19,464 nt of DNA, taken from contig DKNB01000085.1 of NCBI GenBank assembly GCA_002470125.1, positions 1 through 19,464 on the forward strand, given 5' to 3'. This document shows, in pieces, positions 1-9,946 of this stretch (the stretch's first letter is position 1; the number at the start of each line of letters is the position of its first letter). A program made the translations under genes and the position numbers. The notes beneath the pieces are model-generated. The model was not told where the DNA came from. It did no database searches and was given only the letters and a program-made list of their open reading frames with translations. Source of the stretch: Gallionellales bacterium UBA7399 (GTDB taxonomy: Bacteria > Pseudomonadota > Gammaproteobacteria > Burkholderiales > Gallionellaceae).

Positions 1-99
1 CTTGGCTACTGCCTTTTTAGCTACTGCCTTTTTAGCTGCTGGCTTCTTGGCTACTGCCTTTTTAGCTGCTGGTTTAGCTTTCTTTTTTACTGCTGCCAT
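1..99 (-). CDS. Histone H1-like Lys/Ala-rich DNA-binding protein, N-terminal part (cut by window edge)
   Basis: Only the first 33 codons lie in the window; the gene runs off the left edge. The visible protein starts MAAVKKKAKPAAKK and continues with repeated AVAKK and PAAKK blocks, the low-complexity composition of bacterial histone H1-like (AlgP/HC1-type) proteins that bind and compact DNA. The ATG at 99 has an excellent Shine-Dalgarno, AGGAGGTT, 4 nt upstream on the minus strand. The gene lies 94 bp downstream of nrdB in the same direction, and no terminator is obvious between them, so a separate promoter or readthrough are both possible. The exact family cannot be fixed without the C-terminal part. 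A ribosomal or unrelated Lys-rich protein is a less likely alternative. Confidence 0.75.
   Translation of the reverse strand, partial: MAAVKKKAKPAAKKAVAKKPAAKKAVAKKAVAK
6..72. repeat. Short tandem repeats encoding Ala-Val-Ala-Lys-Lys / Pro-Ala-Ala-Lys-Lys units
   Basis: The 15-mer CTACTGCCTTTTTAG occurs exactly three times (6-20, 21-35, 51-65). The second and third copies are each followed by CTGCTGG (36-42, 66-72). The period is a whole number of codons, so the repeats code for AVAKK/PAAKK units of the H1-like protein, and copy-number changes would keep the frame. Confidence 0.8.
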
Positions 100-193
100 T
101 TCAACCTCCTTTGGTAATCAAAGTTCAAGAAATACAACATTAACAACTACTCCCTTCCCCAGCACACATCAAACACAGTGTGACCGAAGCCTG

Positions 194-1218
194 TTAATCC
201 CAAGATAGCGCACCACCAGTCTGATACTCGGTGACTCGCGTTTCGAAGAAATTTTTCTCCTTCTTGAGATCAATAATTTCCGCCATCCATGGAAATGGAT
301 TTACAGCACCTGGATATAGAATATCTAATCCAATTTGCTGACAACGACGATTGGCAATAAAACGAAGGTACTCCTTAAACATGGATGCGTTCATGCCCAG
401 CACGCCTCGCGGCATGGTATCTTCGGCGTAACGATATTCCAGCTCCACACCCTTTTGCATAAGACCACGAATTTCTTCCCTAAACTCAGGCGTCCACAAA
501 CCAGGGTTCTCTAACTTAATCTGATTGATTACATCCACACCGAAATTAAGGTGCATGGATTCATCCCGCATAATATACTGATATTGCTCTGCAGCGCCGG
601 TCATTTTATTCTGTCGCCCAAGAGCGAGTATCTGCACAAAACCCACATAGAAGAACAGTCCTTCCATAATACAAGCAAACACGATCAAGCTGCGCAATAA
701 TTGACGATCGGTTTCCGGTGTACCTGTTTTAAAATCTGGGTTGGTAAGCGTATCGATGAATGGTAACAGAAATTCATCTTTCTCACGTATGCTGGTGACC
801 TCATGATACATGTTAAAAACTTCGCCCTCATCCAGCCCCAAGCTTTCAACAATGTATTGATAGGCGTGTGTATGGATAGCCTCTTCGAATGCTTGCCTCA
901 AGAGATACTGGCGACATTCAGGATTTGTGATGTGGCGATAGGTGCCCAACACTATATTGTTGGCGGCAAGACTATCTGCTGTGGTAAAAAATCCAAGATT
1001 GCGCTTAACCATAAGGCGTTCGTCATCAGTTAAGCCATTGGGATTTTTCCATAACGCTATGTCAGCCGACATATTGACTTCCTGTGGCATCCAATGGTTT
1101 GCGCAGGCAGAAATATACTTCTCCCATGCCCACTTATACTTAAACGGCACCAACTGATTTACGTCAGCAGTGCAGTTAATTATGCACTTGTCCTCTACTC
1201 GTATCCGTCCAGCTATGG

Positions 1219-1222
<4 letters not shown>
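194..1222 (-). CDS. nrdB: Ribonucleoside-diphosphate reductase class Ia, beta (radical) subunit
   Basis: This 342-aa protein houses the diiron-tyrosyl radical cofactor that starts reduction of ribonucleotides to deoxyribonucleotides in the cytoplasm. Visible ligands are Asp83, then Glu114 and His117 within EEAIHTHAYQY, with the radical tyrosine at Tyr121. This is the same Glu-x2-His-x3-Tyr spacing as in the E. coli enzyme, so it is not a class Ic protein lacking the tyrosine. The second-half ligands lie in MEGLFF and RDESMHLNFG. Trp44 matches the electron-transfer tryptophan. An ATG exists at 1237, but I prefer the ATG at 1222: it overlaps the nrdA stop as ATGA and has GAGG 7 nt upstream, whereas 1237 has no ribosome site. 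Translation is therefore probably coupled to nrdA. The C-terminal tail, ending GGALSWD, is the part expected to dock on NrdA. Confidence 0.95.
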
Positions 1223-4002
<2,780 letters not shown>

Positions 4003-4045
4003 TGCAATAGTCACTCCGTTTGAGTCTGGCCTCAGAATATCAAAA

Positions 4046-4061
4046 CTACTACATTTAGTAT
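4046..4061 (-). promoter_or_regulatory. NrdR box 2 upstream of nrdA, overlapping a TATACT -10 element
   Basis: The minus strand reads ATACTAAATGTAGTAG, 11 of 16 matches to the NrdR consensus. It starts 15 nt after the end of box 1, giving the 31-bp centre-to-centre distance known for tandem NrdR boxes. A TATACT hexamer (4062-4057) that could serve as the -10 element overlaps its edge, which fits repression by occlusion. The site is weaker than box 1; the spacing is the main support. Confidence 0.6.
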
Positions 4062-4076
4062 ACTACTTATTTAATA

Positions 4077-4092
4077 ACAGTAGCTATAGTGT
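4077..4092 (-). promoter_or_regulatory. NrdR box 1 upstream of nrdA
   Basis: On the minus strand this reads ACACTATAGCTACTGT. It matches 13 of 16 positions of the NrdR consensus ACACWATATATWGTGT, including the whole first half-site. It covers the expected -35 area of the nrdA promoter, where the ATP/dATP-sensing repressor NrdR would block transcription. The nrdR gene is not in this window. Confidence 0.7.
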
Positions 4093-4159
4093 ATCAACAT
4101 TTGATGCGTACATTATCGTATGCACAACAAATATCCCAAAATAACGTGAATATACGAAA

Positions 4160-4188
4160 GGTGGGGCGACGCAGCGCACAACCCTACC
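4160..4188 (-). terminator. Possible weak terminator hairpin after ampD
   Basis: Directly after the ampD stop, GGTAGGG (4188-4182) can pair with CCCCACC (4166-4160), with one internal mismatch and a GC-rich loop. The tail reads TTTCGTATATT, only moderately T-rich. This is a weak candidate and the only hairpin I see before the nrdA leader. Confidence 0.3.
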
Positions 4189-4737
4189 TCAAGCCCTGAT
4201 GGGGCCACACTTTGCAAGATAACGTGGCCAATCAAACTGATGCCCAGGATCAGTCTTACGTCCTGGCGCAATATCTGAATGTCCCACAATTGCACGAATT
4301 GGATAAGCACGCCTAAGCGCCCGCGTCAGTCGTATTAAGGAAGTATATTGACGATCACTAAATGGCAAAATATCCGTACCCTCTAATTCCACGCCCACGG
4401 AAAAATCGTTGCATGCCGTGCGCTCACGCCATGTTGACGCACCCGCATGCCACGCACGCTTGCTACAAGAAACAAACTGAACAATCTCACCCTGACGTTG
4501 TATCAAAAAATGAGCGGAAACCCTCATTCCTTTGAGCTGAGCGTAGTATGGATGCTCCTCCGTATCTAGCTCATTAGAGAAAAATCTCATGATGGCCTGG
4601 CCCCCAAACTCACCTGGCGGCAGGGTAATGTTGTGAATAACCAACAAATCTACAGCAACGCCCGGTGGACGCGCATCAAAATTTGGTGAAATGTGGCGCG
4701 ACACACCGCTGACCCATCCATTTGTGCCAATCTTCAA
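4189..4737 (-). CDS. ampD: 1,6-anhydro-N-acetylmuramyl-L-alanine amidase AmpD
   Basis: This cytoplasmic zinc amidase cleaves the lactyl-peptide bond of 1,6-anhydroMurNAc peptides during peptidoglycan recycling; its activity lowers the signal that induces AmpC-type beta-lactamases where AmpR is present. The protein is 182 aa, the usual size, with no signal peptide. Zinc ligands are visible: His35 (VIHN), His153 (GHSDIAPGRKTDPG) and Asp163, with catalytic Glu117 in VGVELEG. LPPGEFGG after the first ligand is also typical. The start is TTG. An in-frame TGA lies only three codons upstream, so nothing earlier can be used, and AAGGTGA sits 6 nt before the TTG. The N-terminus aligns with E. coli AmpD in my recollection of it. 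It follows the PP0621-family gene by 158 bp. Confidence 0.93.
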   Translation of the reverse strand: MKIGTNGWVSGVSRHISPNFDARPPGVAVDLLVIHNITLPPGEFGGQAIMRFFSNELDTEEHPYYAQLKGMRVSAHFLIQRQGEIVQFVSCSKRAWHAGASTWRERTACNDFSVGVELEGTDILPFSDRQYTSLIRLTRALRRAYPIRAIVGHSDIAPGRKTDPGHQFDWPRYLAKCGPIRA

Positions 4738-4895
4738 TGCCGGTCACCTTCGTTGCTACGCAAAGTATTGCAGCCCAACCCATGGCCACCCATCCACTGG
4801 GGGTTAGAAAAATACATGCCCACAGACACAAAATGATGACCTTGAAAAACTTTGCATGCAAAGAAGGGGCTTTGTCTCATGGGCATACATTCGAT
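4738..4895. other. Gap between PP0621-family gene and ampD
   Basis: These 158 bp contain the ampD ribosome site (AAGGTGA) and no convincing gene. A minus-strand frame from a TTG at 4861 to 4676 would give a 61-aa hydrophobic peptide but has no ribosome site and overlaps ampD. No promoter stands out, so ampD may be transcribed from the PP0621 promoter. Confidence 0.5.
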
Positions 4896-5141
4896 TTATG
4901 GTTGCCCAGGCTCGCCAGAGTCTATGCGGCGATGCGCTTCACTACAGTAACTCTTGTGACCAATCATAATGCTCTCTCCCGTTGGCAAATGCACGCCACA
5001 GTGAGCACAGCGCACCATGGTTTCCCCATGATCAGATTCACCCCCATTTAATACATCTTTGTGTGGCGCCTGCTTGCGATAGTACCTAAGCAGCAAGTAA
5101 ACAATCATAAAACCAAAGACCACAGCCAGTAAGCGACTCAT
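4896..5141 (-). CDS. PP0621-family small membrane-anchored zinc-binding protein
   Basis: This 81-aa protein has one N-terminal membrane segment (about residues 3-20, LLAVVFGFMIVYLLLRYY). A soluble tail follows with a likely metal site: Cys45-x2-Cys48, Cys66 and His70 (RCAHCGVHLP, then SYCSEAH). This layout matches the uncharacterised PP0621 family of proteobacteria, often found near pilS/pilR or ampD. No function is established. The ATG at 5141 has GGAGTG 7 nt upstream. In related genomes I would expect pilS/pilR between this gene and ampD; here only 158 bp separate them. Confidence 0.75.
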   Translation of the reverse strand: MSRLLAVVFGFMIVYLLLRYYRKQAPHKDVLNGGESDHGETMVRCAHCGVHLPTGESIMIGHKSYCSEAHRRIDSGEPGQP

Positions 5142-5326
5142 CTCTCAACACTCCACATAAACCGCTCATAAGCAGCAATTAACAACACATCCAGATGCTT
5201 TCCAACGTTCATCAGAACACCTGCCTTATTTCACGACAACAGTCGTTAGTACAATTTTACCAAACTAGTAATTACCCAATAATTAAATCGCTTAGGAAGC
5301 GATGTACTAGCCCATCACCCACCGCG
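5142..5326. other. Intergenic region between the 2OG oxygenase and PP0621 genes
   Basis: These 185 bp are AT-rich and hold no convincing ORF. They must contain the 3' end of the oxygenase transcript (hairpin at 5287-5303) and the leader of the PP0621-family gene. I could not find a convincing sigma-70 promoter; a TTGTTA hexamer about 40 bp upstream of the PP0621 start lacks a good partner -10. Confidence 0.6.
5287..5303 (-). terminator. Candidate intrinsic terminator after the 2OG oxygenase gene
   Basis: ATCGCTT and AAGCGAT form a perfect 7-bp stem with a 3-nt loop, about 25 bp past the oxygenase stop. On the minus strand it is followed by TTAATTATTGGG, AT-rich but not a clean T tract, so termination strength is uncertain. 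Confidence 0.45.
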
Positions 5327-5914
5327 TCACTTCTTTCTTATTCTGATATTAAAAGATATTGAGATTCTTTCGATATCTTGCTGATTTGGCTCAACAGAGT
5401 GGGGCAGCCAGGATGGGAACATCACCAAATGATTTTTTCTTGCTGGGTATGAAAACTTAGGCGCATTAATTGCATTTAGCTCTAAAACTGGCGCCAAAGA
5501 TTCTATAGAATATTGCTCTTGAAAATTTCTATAAAATTCAATCTGAGCATCCGAGTCGGTTACATAATAAGCGCCCGACAAAAATGATGAACAGTGAATG
5601 TGAATTTTATTGAAGTGACTCAATTTGTTGATGTTCACCCAAACATTATCCATGTGGGTTTCAAAATTTACTGCATCGTACCCAAAATCAGACAGGCATT
5701 TATTGGAACGACTCAAGATATCATCAAGCAATGGGGTTAATTCAGGATGGTCACCATAATAAAATTCCTTTGATTGCCAACCGCCAACATTACTAAGCTC
5801 GCTCCCCAATGGGTTGGATTGCCTCAGTCTATGGCAAAAATTAAAAATTGCGTCCACATCTACGCTTAGCTTGTCCCACCAAACGGGTGTCGAAAAATAG
5901 GTATCAAGGTTCAT
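5327..5914 (-). CDS. Putative 2OG-Fe(II) oxygenase, TIGR02466-like
   Basis: This 195-aa protein has the pattern of the TIGR02466 family of putative 2-oxoglutarate/Fe(II) oxygenases, a prolyl-4-hydroxylase-like fold common in phages and marine or freshwater bacteria. The N-terminal YFSTPVWW opening is typical. The presumed metal motif is HIHCSSFLSGAYYV (His105/His107), the distal His is His172 in FPSWLPHSV, and Arg183 in ERISISFN would bind 2-oxoglutarate. The substrate is unknown. The ATG at 5914 has GGGAG 9 nt upstream. An in-frame TTG at 5968 would add an N-terminus atypical for the family and lacks a ribosome site. The gene is 56 nt downstream of the DUF3426 gene, same strand, so it may ride on the aroQ-acc transcript. 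It is the least expected member of that run. Confidence 0.75.
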   Translation of the reverse strand: MNLDTYFSTPVWWDKLSVDVDAIFNFCHRLRQSNPLGSELSNVGGWQSKEFYYGDHPELTPLLDDILSRSNKCLSDFGYDAVNFETHMDNVWVNINKLSHFNKIHIHCSSFLSGAYYVTDSDAQIEFYRNFQEQYSIESLAPVLELNAINAPKFSYPARKNHLVMFPSWLPHSVEPNQQDIERISISFNIRIRKK

Positions 5915-5970
5915 CGCTTTTGTCTCCCAAGCTTTAAAATATATGATGCGCCCGCACTTGCATGGCAAAT

Positions 5971-6750
5971 TTATCGATTAAGGGGCGACGACACCAGATC
6001 TAAGTGATATCCACTCGGATTAAGGTCGACAACGCTAAAAAGCAATCTAACATCCATTTCGGTATTGGATGGCAATCCGCGCCCCTCATCTTCGCCTACC
6101 TTCAGATATTCTGATGGGCGAAAAATACGGCGTGCCAATGTCGCATTCATGGAGTTGGTTAACGCAAGCTCAAGATCAGGGTAGGCTTGCGCATATAGTG
6201 CATGATTTCTTAGAGAGACATCGAGGGTAATGACACTTGCCTGCTGCGGATCGGCTCTCACAAGGCTGAATGATTCGATCGTTAATTGATCCAATTTTTG
6301 TGGCAATGGAATACTGCAATCAAGCAACTCACAATACAACGTCAGCACTGGCTTGGTGCCAGGAAAATTTGCGACAAGCTCAACACGATAAAAATAAGCT
6401 GTCTGTGCCACAAGGCTAACGAACAGCAAAATGGCTGCTGCCCAGAACCACCAAAATCTTGGTTTGACAACCGCAACACCCATCCCATCCACAGCAAGAT
6501 GGCTGGCATAAAATTTATTGTGGGTTATCGGGGCGCCCTTCGTCAGGCTTTCAACAAACTCTCTCTGCACCTCTTTTTGCGTCGAAGAGATAATGGACTG
6601 TAAATTGAGCTCGCCATCACGCAAATACCTAGCAGCATTAAATATTTCTTGACACAGCCCGCAGCGCACCATGCCGCGATACGCACCCAACTGAACCGGA
6701 TTGACTCTAAAACGAGTGTTGCACTTTGGGCACTGAGTAACGGCGCTCAT
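5971..6750 (-). CDS. Zinc-ribbon (MJ0042-type) and DUF3426 domain membrane protein
   Basis: The 259-aa protein starts with a zinc ribbon of the MJ0042 type: Cys7-x2-Cys10 and Cys30-x2-Cys33, in QCPKCNTRFRV and VRCGLCQEIFNA. A linker follows, then one membrane helix (about residues 99-121, FWWFWAAAILLFVSLV), then a DUF3426 domain outside the cytoplasm with the usual paired cysteines (LYCELLDCSIP). The function is not established. Genes of this kind sit next to prmA or accC in many beta- and gammaproteobacteria. The ATG at 6750 overlaps the prmA stop as ATGA and has GGGGTG 6 nt upstream. A start at 6771 would give seven more residues but is less well supported. Translation is probably coupled to prmA. 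Confidence 0.85.
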   Translation of the reverse strand: MSAVTQCPKCNTRFRVNPVQLGAYRGMVRCGLCQEIFNAARYLRDGELNLQSIISSTQKEVQREFVESLTKGAPITHNKFYASHLAVDGMGVAVVKPRFWWFWAAAILLFVSLVAQTAYFYRVELVANFPGTKPVLTLYCELLDCSIPLPQKLDQLTIESFSLVRADPQQASVITLDVSLRNHALYAQAYPDLELALTNSMNATLARRIFRPSEYLKVGEDEGRGLPSNTEMDVRLLFSVVDLNPSGYHLDLVSSPLNR

Positions 6751-7634
6751 CGTTTCACCCCAGATAGGCATATCCAGCCTTCCTCAGTCATGGGCTGCCC
6801 AAAGTCAAACCAAGGGGCATAAGTTTCCATCACATCCTCGCTCTGCTCACTAAGAACACCAGATAGAACAATTTGACCACCCTGTCGCGTTAGTCTCGCC
6901 AATAGTGGAGCAAGCATTTTGAGCGGGTTCGTAAGTATATTGGCTATCACAATATCTGTGGACTCTGTTGGTGTGGCATCAGGCAAATAAAACTGTGCGG
7001 CAACTTGATTGATTCTTGCATTATCACGACTAGAGCACACGGCCTGAACATCCAAATCTACGCCGGCAGCGCTGCTCGCTCCAAGCTTAAGCGCAGCGAT
7101 GGTCAAAATACCGGAACCACAGCCATAATCCAAAATGGATTCCCCTCCTTTCAAGTTGGCGTCCAACCAGCGCAAACACAAACGAGTAGTGGGGTGACTG
7201 CCCGTACCGAAGGCCAGGCCAGGATCAAGCGTGATATTGACAGCAGTCGAATCAGGCGAAATGTGCCAGGTGGGCACAATCCACAAACGCTGTGAAATAC
7301 AAATGGGGCTAAATTGCAGCTGGGTTAAGCGCACCCAATCTTTGTCTTCCAGAGTTGCGGTGGTATAGGCTGGCGGCTGATCAAGTCCAGCGGCGTACGC
7401 TGCCTCCCTCACAACCACATCTATCGAGACGCCCTGATCAAACAAGGCGGTAATTTGATTGTGTGCCCACAGATGATAGCGTTCTCCCGGCTCGCCAAAC
7501 ATGGCTTGCTCGTATTGAGTATCAATATCAGCGTCATGTATGTCCGCCGACAGAGCGCCACGCTCCAACAGCGCCTCACTCAACACCTCCGCCCGAGACG
7601 CGGATGCCATGAGTGTCAGTGTCAGCCAGGCCAT
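6747..7634 (-). CDS. prmA: Ribosomal protein L11 methyltransferase
   Basis: PrmA trimethylates amino groups of ribosomal protein L11 using S-adenosylmethionine. The 295-aa length is normal. The N-terminal 120 residues form the L11-recognition domain. The methyltransferase domain shows LDPGLAFGTGSHPTTRLCL ahead of SAM motif I (LDYGCGSGILTIAALKLGA), then the acidic motif II region VDLDVQA and motif IV VIANILTNPL, where PrmA proteins carry N-I-L. The ATG at 7634 lies 2 nt after the accC stop, and the 3' end overlaps the DUF3426 gene by ATGA, so the gene is deep inside the operon. No defect is visible. Confidence 0.95.
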   Translation of the reverse strand: MAWLTLTLMASASRAEVLSEALLERGALSADIHDADIDTQYEQAMFGEPGERYHLWAHNQITALFDQGVSIDVVVREAAYAAGLDQPPAYTTATLEDKDWVRLTQLQFSPICISQRLWIVPTWHISPDSTAVNITLDPGLAFGTGSHPTTRLCLRWLDANLKGGESILDYGCGSGILTIAALKLGASSAAGVDLDVQAVCSSRDNARINQVAAQFYLPDATPTESTDIVIANILTNPLKMLAPLLARLTRQGGQIVLSGVLSEQSEDVMETYAPWFDFGQPMTEEGWICLSGVKR

Positions 7635-7636
7635 GA

Positions 7637-8992
7637 TTATTTTACCTTGATACGCTCTGCTAGCTTATGCTCCAAATAATGAATATTGGTACCACCCCGC
7701 AAAAAAGCGGCATCTATCATCAGCTCTTGATGTAACGGAATATTGGTTTCTATACCCTCCACCACCATTTCAGACAGGGCAATGCGCATACGGGCCACCG
7801 CCTGTTGGCGAGTATCACCATACGCTATGATTTTGCCAATCATAGAATCATAGTACGACGGCACCAGATAATTAGTGTACACATGCGAGTCTACCCGAAT
7901 ACCGGGGCCGCCCGGAACATGCCAGGTGGTAATGCGGCCGGCCGAGGGTGTAAATTTATAGGGGTGCTCAGCATTGATACGACACTCGATAGCGTGCCCC
8001 TTTAGAACAATATCATTTTGTTTGAAGCTAAGTTTTTCACCCGCAGCAATACGGATCTGTTGTTGTACAATATCTACGCCCGTAATCATTTCGCTGACCG
8101 GATGCTCCACCTGTATACGAGTATTCATCTCAATGAAAAAGAATTCATCTTTCTCATATAAAAACTCGAAAGTTCCCGCGCCACGATACCCAATCTTGCG
8201 GCAGGCCGCTGCACAACGCTCTCCGATTTTATTACGAGCACGGGCGCTGAGCAGCGGGGCGGGCGCCTCTTCGAGAATTTTTTGGTGACGACGTTGCATT
8301 GAGCAATCACGCTCGCCCAAATACACAGCATTGCCATAAGAGTCCGCCAATACCTGAAACTCAATGTGTCGCGGATCTTTTAAAAACTTTTCCATGTATA
8401 TGACGGGATTGTTAAACGCAGCCTGAGCTTCGTTGCGCGTCATAATCACAGCGTTAAGAAGTGCTGCCTCGGTATGCACTACGCGCATGCCGCGGCCGCC
8501 GCCGCCGCCAGCCGCTTTAATAATGACTGGATAGCCAATACTACGTGCAATTTTTTTAATTTCAGCTGAGTCACTTGAAAGCGCCCCATCCACACCAGGT
8601 ACACACGGAATGCCCGCCTTCTTCATTGCATTTTTAGCGGATACCTTGTCACCCATCAAACGAATGGTCTCCGGGCGTGGGCCAATGAATACAAATCCAC
8701 TTTTTTCCACACGCTCAGCAAAGTCAGCACTTTCGGCTAAAAAACCATAACCAGGATGAATGGCTTGCGCGTCAGTCACCTCTGCCGCGCTGATAATAGA
8801 TGGGATATGAAGATAGCTTTGCAGCGAAGCGGCGGGGCCGATACAAACCGACTCATCGGCCAGCCTGACATACTTTGCATCTGCATCAGCCTCGGAGTGT
8901 ATCGCCACAGACTTAATACCCATCTCACGGCAGGCGCGTTGAATTCTTAAGGCAATTTCGCCACGATTAGCGATAAGAATTTTATCAAACAT
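7637..8992 (-). CDS. accC: Acetyl-CoA carboxylase, biotin carboxylase subunit
   Basis: AccC carboxylates the biotin on AccB with bicarbonate and ATP, the first half-reaction of acetyl-CoA carboxylase in fatty acid synthesis. The 451-aa length fits the family. The N-terminal biotin carboxylase domain begins MFDKILIANRGEIALRI. The ATP-grasp region has the glycine-rich loop KAAGGGGGRGM and the catalytic stretches RDCSMQRRHQKILEEAP and EMNTRIQVEHPVSE, which hold the metal-binding glutamates and the catalytic arginine. The C-terminal domain contains ECRINAE and DSMIGKII. It starts 3 nt after the accB stop, so it is probably translated by coupling. The AccA and AccD transferase subunits are not in the window. 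Confidence 0.97.
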   Translation of the reverse strand: MFDKILIANRGEIALRIQRACREMGIKSVAIHSEADADAKYVRLADESVCIGPAASLQSYLHIPSIISAAEVTDAQAIHPGYGFLAESADFAERVEKSGFVFIGPRPETIRLMGDKVSAKNAMKKAGIPCVPGVDGALSSDSAEIKKIARSIGYPVIIKAAGGGGGRGMRVVHTEAALLNAVIMTRNEAQAAFNNPVIYMEKFLKDPRHIEFQVLADSYGNAVYLGERDCSMQRRHQKILEEAPAPLLSARARNKIGERCAAACRKIGYRGAGTFEFLYEKDEFFFIEMNTRIQVEHPVSEMITGVDIVQQQIRIAAGEKLSFKQNDIVLKGHAIECRINAEHPYKFTPSAGRITTWHVPGGPGIRVDSHVYTNYLVPSYYDSMIGKIIAYGDTRQQAVARMRIALSEMVVEGIETNIPLHQELMIDAAFLRGGTNIHYLEHKLAERIKVK

Positions 8993-8995
8993 AAC

Positions 8996-9436
8996 TCAAT
9001 CGATAACAAAAAGTGGCTGCCCGTACTCAACCGGCTGACCACTTTCAACCAAAATCATTTTAATAACGCCACTCCTGTCGGCCTCTATCTCATTGAGCAA
9101 CTTCATTGCCTCGATTATGCACAATGTGTCGCCCACATTTACGCTTTGGCCAATTTCTACAAAAGGCTTTTCGCCTGGAGATGGGCTACGATAAAAGCTT
9201 CCGACCATTGGCGACTCCACCGTATAGCCAGAAGGTATTGCCTGCTCAATTGTTGCAGTGGGCGTATCAGGCAAGCCCTCGGCAAAAGAAACTTGCTGCT
9301 GCGTGGCGTGAGCATGCGATGCGATGCCCCCCGAACGGACAATGCGCACCCGCTCTTCGCCCTCGCTAATCTCTAGCTCAGCAATATTAGACCCCTCAAC
9401 CAACTCAATCAACGTTTTAAGTTTACGTAAGTCCAT
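8996..9436 (-). CDS. accB: Acetyl-CoA carboxylase, biotin carboxyl carrier protein
   Basis: AccB carries the biotin that shuttles carboxyl groups from AccC to the AccAD transferase. At 146 aa it has the usual plan: an N-terminal helix (DLRKLKTLIELVEGSNIAELEI), a Pro/Ala/Thr-containing linker and a C-terminal biotinyl domain (about residues 70-146). Biotin would be attached to Lys112 in EAMKLLNEI, a mild variant of the common AMKMMN. The chosen ATG at 9436 has AGGGG 6 nt upstream. A TTG at 9442 overlaps the aroQ stop but lacks ribosome-site spacing. Coupling to aroQ is likely because the aroQ TGA lies inside the ribosome-binding region. Confidence 0.96.
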   Translation of the reverse strand: MDLRKLKTLIELVEGSNIAELEISEGEERVRIVRSGGIASHAHATQQQVSFAEGLPDTPTATIEQAIPSGYTVESPMVGSFYRSPSPGEKPFVEIGQSVNVGDTLCIIEAMKLLNEIEADRSGVIKMILVESGQPVEYGQPLFVID

Positions 9437-9438
9437 GG

Positions 9439-9882
9439 TCAACCCCTAACAGAATATTGAAGCGCATATTGCACTGCAAGCTCATAGCCCAGAGCCCCCA
9501 GGCCACTAACAACACCAATGGCGAGATCAGAAAAATAAGATTCTTTGCGGAAAGCTTCACGTGCAAAAACATTGGAAATGTGGACCTCAATAAATGGGAT
9601 GGCAACCGCAGCCAAGGCGTCACGCAACGCTACGCTTGTATGTGTAAAGGCGGCGGGATTGATAACAATGAAGTTTGTGCCATCTTGGCGCGCTAGCTGT
9701 ATGCGATCCACCAGAACAGACTCGGAGTTGCTTTGAAAGTGTGCCAAAGTTGCACCGCGTGTATGTGCCAAATTTAGTAATTGTTTGTTTATATCATCCA
9801 GAGTGCTTTGCCCATACACGCCAGGCTCACGATCGCCGAGCAGGTTTAAATTGGGGCCATGCAGAACCAGAATATTTCTCAT
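9439..9882 (-). CDS. aroQ: Type II 3-dehydroquinate dehydratase
   Basis: AroQ converts 3-dehydroquinate to 3-dehydroshikimate, the third step of the shikimate pathway. The 147-aa length is typical of the dodecameric type II enzyme. Signature residues are present: HGPNLNLLG near the N-terminus, Arg18 and catalytic Tyr23 (REPGVYG), FQSNSE, Asn75 and His81 (INPAAFTHTS), His101 (EVHISN) and Arg112 (AREAFR). It is the first gene of the aroQ-accB-accC-prmA-DUF3426 run. The ATG at 9882 has no clear Shine-Dalgarno, unlike most genes here, so the leader may be very short or initiation weak. I see no convincing promoter in the 57 bp separating it from the PIN gene. Confidence 0.96.
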   Translation of the reverse strand: MRNILVLHGPNLNLLGDREPGVYGQSTLDDINKQLLNLAHTRGATLAHFQSNSESVLVDRIQLARQDGTNFIVINPAAFTHTSVALRDALAAVAIPFIEVHISNVFAREAFRKESYFSDLAIGVVSGLGALGYELAVQYALQYSVRG

Positions 9883-9901
9883 ATGCAGTTTACTGTAAGC
9901 T

Positions 9902-9946
9902 AAAATTAAGGAATTTTTGCTACGGGGATTAGCGCGGCGCTACCCC
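9902..9946. other. Hairpins between the PIN gene and aroQ
   Basis: Two inverted repeats fill this gap. AAAATT/AATTTT lies at 9902-9917 with a 4-nt loop, and GGGG-x3-AGCG/CGCT-x-CCCC lies at 9924-9946, overlapping the PIN stop codon. Neither has a T tract in the right place, so termination is only possible, not shown. Confidence 0.3.

Noticed and set aside
4105..4124. Imperfect palindrome TGCGTAC...GTATGCA as a third NrdR box
   Set aside because: Only about 9 of 16 matches to consensus; a 15-nt-spaced pair is already present downstream.
4676..4861. 61-codon minus-strand frame with hydrophobic N-terminus (MHAKFFKVIILCLW)
   Set aside because: Starts with TTG, has no Shine-Dalgarno, and overlaps the well-supported ampD by 62 bp in another frame.
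4722..5051. 109-codon plus-strand frame
   Set aside because: Antisense to ampD start and the PP0621-family gene; composition is His/Thr/Ala-rich with no domain, typical of a shadow frame.
5915..5968. Longer TTG start for the 2OG oxygenase (MPCKCGRIIYF)
   Set aside because: The extension is atypical for the family, and ATG 5914 has GGGAG 9 nt upstream.
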